DNA from: CAZGNZ01 sp964527215
GTDB lineage: Bacteria; Fidelibacterota; Marinisomatia; SCGC-AAA003-L08; JACNLC01
Assembly (NCBI GenBank): GCA_964527215.1
Contig: CAZGNZ010000012.1
Location: 32,771 to 96,770, forward strand
Length of the DNA stretch: 64,000 nucleotides
Direction: 5' to 3'
Position numbers and translations under genes: made by a program. The notes under the pieces are model-generated. The model searched no databases. It saw nothing but the letters and a program-made list of their open reading frames with translations, and had not been told where the DNA came from. This document shows positions 61,663 through 64,000 of this stretch, one piece after another (within the stretch, counting starts at the first letter, position 1; each line of letters begins with the position of its first letter).

Positions 61663-63845
61663 TGAAATACATACTTGGGATATCTTCGTTTTACCATGAT
61701 TCAGCAGCAGCGCTCATTGACGAAAATGGTATAATTGCTGCAGCACAAGAGGAAAGATTTACTCGAAAGAAATTCGATCCTAGCTTTCCTTTAAATGCAA
61801 TCAACTACTGTTTAGAAGAAGCATTTATAGATGTTGAGGAATTGTCTGCGATTGCTTATTATGATGATCCCGTCCTTTCCTTTGATAGAATTTTTAATTC
61901 CGCACAATCAACATATCCTAATTCAAGGATTTTTTGGAGACAGGCTGTAGCTTCTTTTGCGAAAAATAAATTTAAAATAGCAGAGTTGATAAAAGATAGG
62001 TTAAACATTGATGTGCCCATTTACTTTGCTAGACATCATGCATCTCATGCTGCATCAGCTTTTTATCCTTCACCATATTCCGAGGCAGCAATATTGACTG
62101 TTGATGGTGTAGGAGAATGGGATACAACCAGTCTTGGATACGGTTCTGGAGATGATATTAATATAATAAAAAGTATAGAGTTCCCACACTCTTTAGGATT
62201 ATTATACAGCGCATTTACTTATTATACTGGATTTAAGGTAAACTCAGGTGAATATAAAATGATGGGATTAGCGCCATATGGTAAACCAAGTTATTATAGT
62301 AAAATAAAAGATAACATTATTGATATCAAAAGTGATGGATCTTTTACCCTTAATATGGAATATTTTTCTTATTTAAATGAGAACCACATGATTGGGGAAT
62401 CTTTTCAGAAATTATTCGGTGGTCCTGCAAGAAATCCAAATGATAGAATATCATGGAAAGATCTGAACATAGCAGCATCAATTCAGTTAGTAATTGAAGA
62501 AGTATTAGAAAACCTAGCAAGGCATCTAGCTGATATCACTAATACTGATAACTTGGTAATGGCTGGAGGTGTTGCACTCAATTGCGTAGCAAATGGTAAG
62601 CTGTTAAAAAGTGAAATATTTAAAAACATATGGGTGCAACCTGCAGCAGGTGATGCCGGGGGTGCGCTAGGTGCTGCTTTCCTATTATTTAAGGAGCTAG
62701 GCATTGCAACCAGTTGGGCCAAGAATGGCAGAGATATGATGAATGGTGCTTTACTTGGCCCTCAATTCACCAATAATGAGGTAGAGGTATTCTTAACCAA
62801 TAAAGGTGTTAATTATGAACTTATGACGCAATATGATGACAAAATAAGCTCAATTGCACAAGATATCGTGGATGGAAAAGTAGTTGGATTATTTAGTGGT
62901 AGAATGGAATATGGTCCAAGAGCTCTGGGGGCTCGCAGTATACTTGGAGATCCTAGAAACGTTGAAACCCAAGTTACAATGAATCTAAAGATAAAATATC
63001 GAGAATCGTTCCGTCCTTTTGCACCATCTGTACTTGTTGATAATTGCTCTGAATATTTTAATTTGGATTCTGAAAGTCCATATATGTTATTTGTAGCAGA
63101 GACAAAACCTGAACGCTGTTTTTCTTTTTCTTTACCAGAAGAGAAGTCAGGTGAAATAGATCTTTTAGATATTGTTCGAAATGTACGCAGTGACATTCCT
63201 GCTGTAACTCATGTAGACTATAGTGCACGAATTCAAACCGTGAACTATAATGATAATCCAACTTATTATGACATAATTAAAAAATTCAAAGATTTAACAG
63301 GATACGGAGTTATTGTAAATACATCTTTTAATGTAAGAGGTGAACCAATAGTTTGCACACCTAAAGAAGCTTATAATTGTTTTATAAATACTGAGATGGA
63401 CGTACTCTATTTAAATGATTACAAAATAATAAAAAGTAAATTGAATGAAGTGGATTATGATTCGCTAAAGAAACTGTTGGAAAATGATGCTTCAAGCTCA
63501 ATTGTTAGTCAAAAAACTGACAAGAAGCTTAATAAGCAATTAGATTACATGTTTGATGTCATTTTAAAACAAATGGTAGATTCAATTAATTTGAAAGAAG
63601 TGCAAAATAGATTTTTTGGTAACAACTCACAAGAATCTTCATTTATTGAAAATAATAACAGAGTTTACATTAGAGTATTAGACTACAGCAAAATTTTTAA
63701 TGAACTGAAAAAAAATTGGTCAAAGTGCGGGTACGATCCTTCACAGATCGAAATTCTTATAAAAAAAATCAAAGATTTGTCAAACAATTTTGTCTGTATC
63801 GATGAAGATGATGAGTTATCACCATTCGTTTATGCAATGTTTTAA
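61662..63845 (+). CDS. carbamoyltransferase (NodU/CmcH/TobZ family) with C-terminal extension
   Basis: The 727-residue product has the N-terminal Kae1-like motifs (GISSFYHDSAAALIDENG, QEERFTRKKFD, HHASHAASAFYPSPY, TVDGVGEWDTTSLG, NLVMAGGVALNCVANGKL) and the C-terminal YrdC-like domain (GRMEYGPRALGARSILGDPR, TGYGVIVNTSFNVRGEPIVC). Family members use carbamoyl phosphate and ATP to carbamoylate sugar hydroxyls. The protein is about 120 residues longer than usual, with a charged helical C-terminal extension of unknown role. It is the last gene in view of the polysaccharide operon. Confidence 0.93.
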   Translation: MKYILGISSFYHDSAAALIDENGIIAAAQEERFTRKKFDPSFPLNAINYCLEEAFIDVEELSAIAYYDDPVLSFDRIFNSAQSTYPNSRIFWRQAVASFAKNKFKIAELIKDRLNIDVPIYFARHHASHAASAFYPSPYSEAAILTVDGVGEWDTTSLGYGSGDDINIIKSIEFPHSLGLLYSAFTYYTGFKVNSGEYKMMGLAPYGKPSYYSKIKDNIIDIKSDGSFTLNMEYFSYLNENHMIGESFQKLFGGPARNPNDRISWKDLNIAASIQLVIEEVLENLARHLADITNTDNLVMAGGVALNCVANGKLLKSEIFKNIWVQPAAGDAGGALGAAFLLFKELGIATSWAKNGRDMMNGALLGPQFTNNEVEVFLTNKGVNYELMTQYDDKISSIAQDIVDGKVVGLFSGRMEYGPRALGARSILGDPRNVETQVTMNLKIKYRESFRPFAPSVLVDNCSEYFNLDSESPYMLFVAETKPERCFSFSLPEEKSGEIDLLDIVRNVRSDIPAVTHVDYSARIQTVNYNDNPTYYDIIKKFKDLTGYGVIVNTSFNVRGEPIVCTPKEAYNCFINTEMDVLYLNDYKIIKSKLNEVDYDSLKKLLENDASSSIVSQKTDKKLNKQLDYMFDVILKQMVDSINLKEVQNRFFGNNSQESSFIENNNRVYIRVLDYSKIFNELKKNWSKCGYDPSQIEILIKKIKDLSNNFVCIDEDDELSPFVYAMF

Positions 63846-64000
63846 AATATTTTTGCGGGACTTGCAAGGTAAGGTCTAGTCAGTTTGTATAAAAGAAAAT
63901 AGAAAAATATATATGAGTCCACTCCGAAAAGGTGCTTGTGCGCATGATAAGAGTAAACGATACCCTGAGAGCTCCAAGTAGTTAATAATTATAGATATAA
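63846..64000. other. end of window, non-coding
   Basis: No ORF, terminator or RNA is recognisable in these 155 bases. Confidence 0.4.

Overview
The window reads like a chromosome segment of an uncultured Gram-negative bacterium of the Fibrobacterota-Chlorobiota-Bacteroidota (FCB) side of the tree, possibly Neomarinimicrobiota or Calditrichota. This placement is inference. It rests on secreted proteins ending in dockerin-like Ca-binding repeats without cohesins, outer-membrane porin and lipoprotein genes, a UpxY/NusG-like antiterminator ahead of a polysaccharide locus, and stand-alone S23/IVP four-helix proteins. Genes from 1 to about 34400 have balanced base composition and ordinary spacing; from about 43300 onward the DNA is visibly AT-rich.

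Region 1 (1-5.2 kb): the end of a GH3 beta-glucosidase, an EreA/ChaN-like secreted protein and two secreted or outer-membrane unknowns. Region 2 (5.2-7.8 kb): a tRNA-Ser(GCU) with a small AT-rich island beside it (excisionase-like HTH, TPR plus bPH membrane protein, and a protein with four 32-residue repeats), but no integrase. Region 3 (7.8-34.4 kb): mixed core and accessory genes. These include a DEAD-box helicase, a GlcD-type oxidase, a second tRNA-Ser(UGA), a TetR/hydrolase pair, a divergent polyprenyl-synthase-like protein, an AI-2E exporter, a MORN protein, an HD-GYP regulator with a degenerate receiver, and a TPR - methyltransferase - RsgA - ANT(6)-like run. They also include a multihaem cytochrome with dockerin, a BNR protein with dockerin, a GH63-like glycosidase, a porin and YjbQ.

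Region 4 (34.4-41.9 kb): a UpxY-like antiterminator, then a graveyard of accessory genes. Two AbiEii-type nucleotidyltransferase genes are each split by a copy of the same short palindromic repeat, and cutting the repeat out at its conserved edges restores the reading frame in both. A coiled-coil protein, an AAA/DUF234 ATPase and a 277-bp tandem duplication of an S23/IVP gene follow.

Region 5 (41.9-64 kb): a surface-polysaccharide locus. It holds a UDP-glucuronate-epimerase-like protein with an in-frame repeat-derived insertion, a WbpE/WbpB/WbpD-like set (2,3-diacetamido-uronic acid), a CapE/CapF/CapG-like set (UDP-N-acetyl-L-fucosamine), a sulfotransferase, Wzx flippase, Wzy polymerase, two glycosyltransferases, an SGNH protein and a carbamoyltransferase. 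Three or four insertion sequences interrupt it between wzx and the glycosyltransferases. Together these genes suggest a polysaccharide with FucNAc-type and diacetamido-uronic residues decorated by sulfate and carbamoyl groups.

The most unusual signal is the family of about 167-bp palindromic elements (five copies seen) that inserts into genes without target duplication and supplies stop codons or C-terminal tails. A second, different repeat family is embedded in frame in the epimerase.
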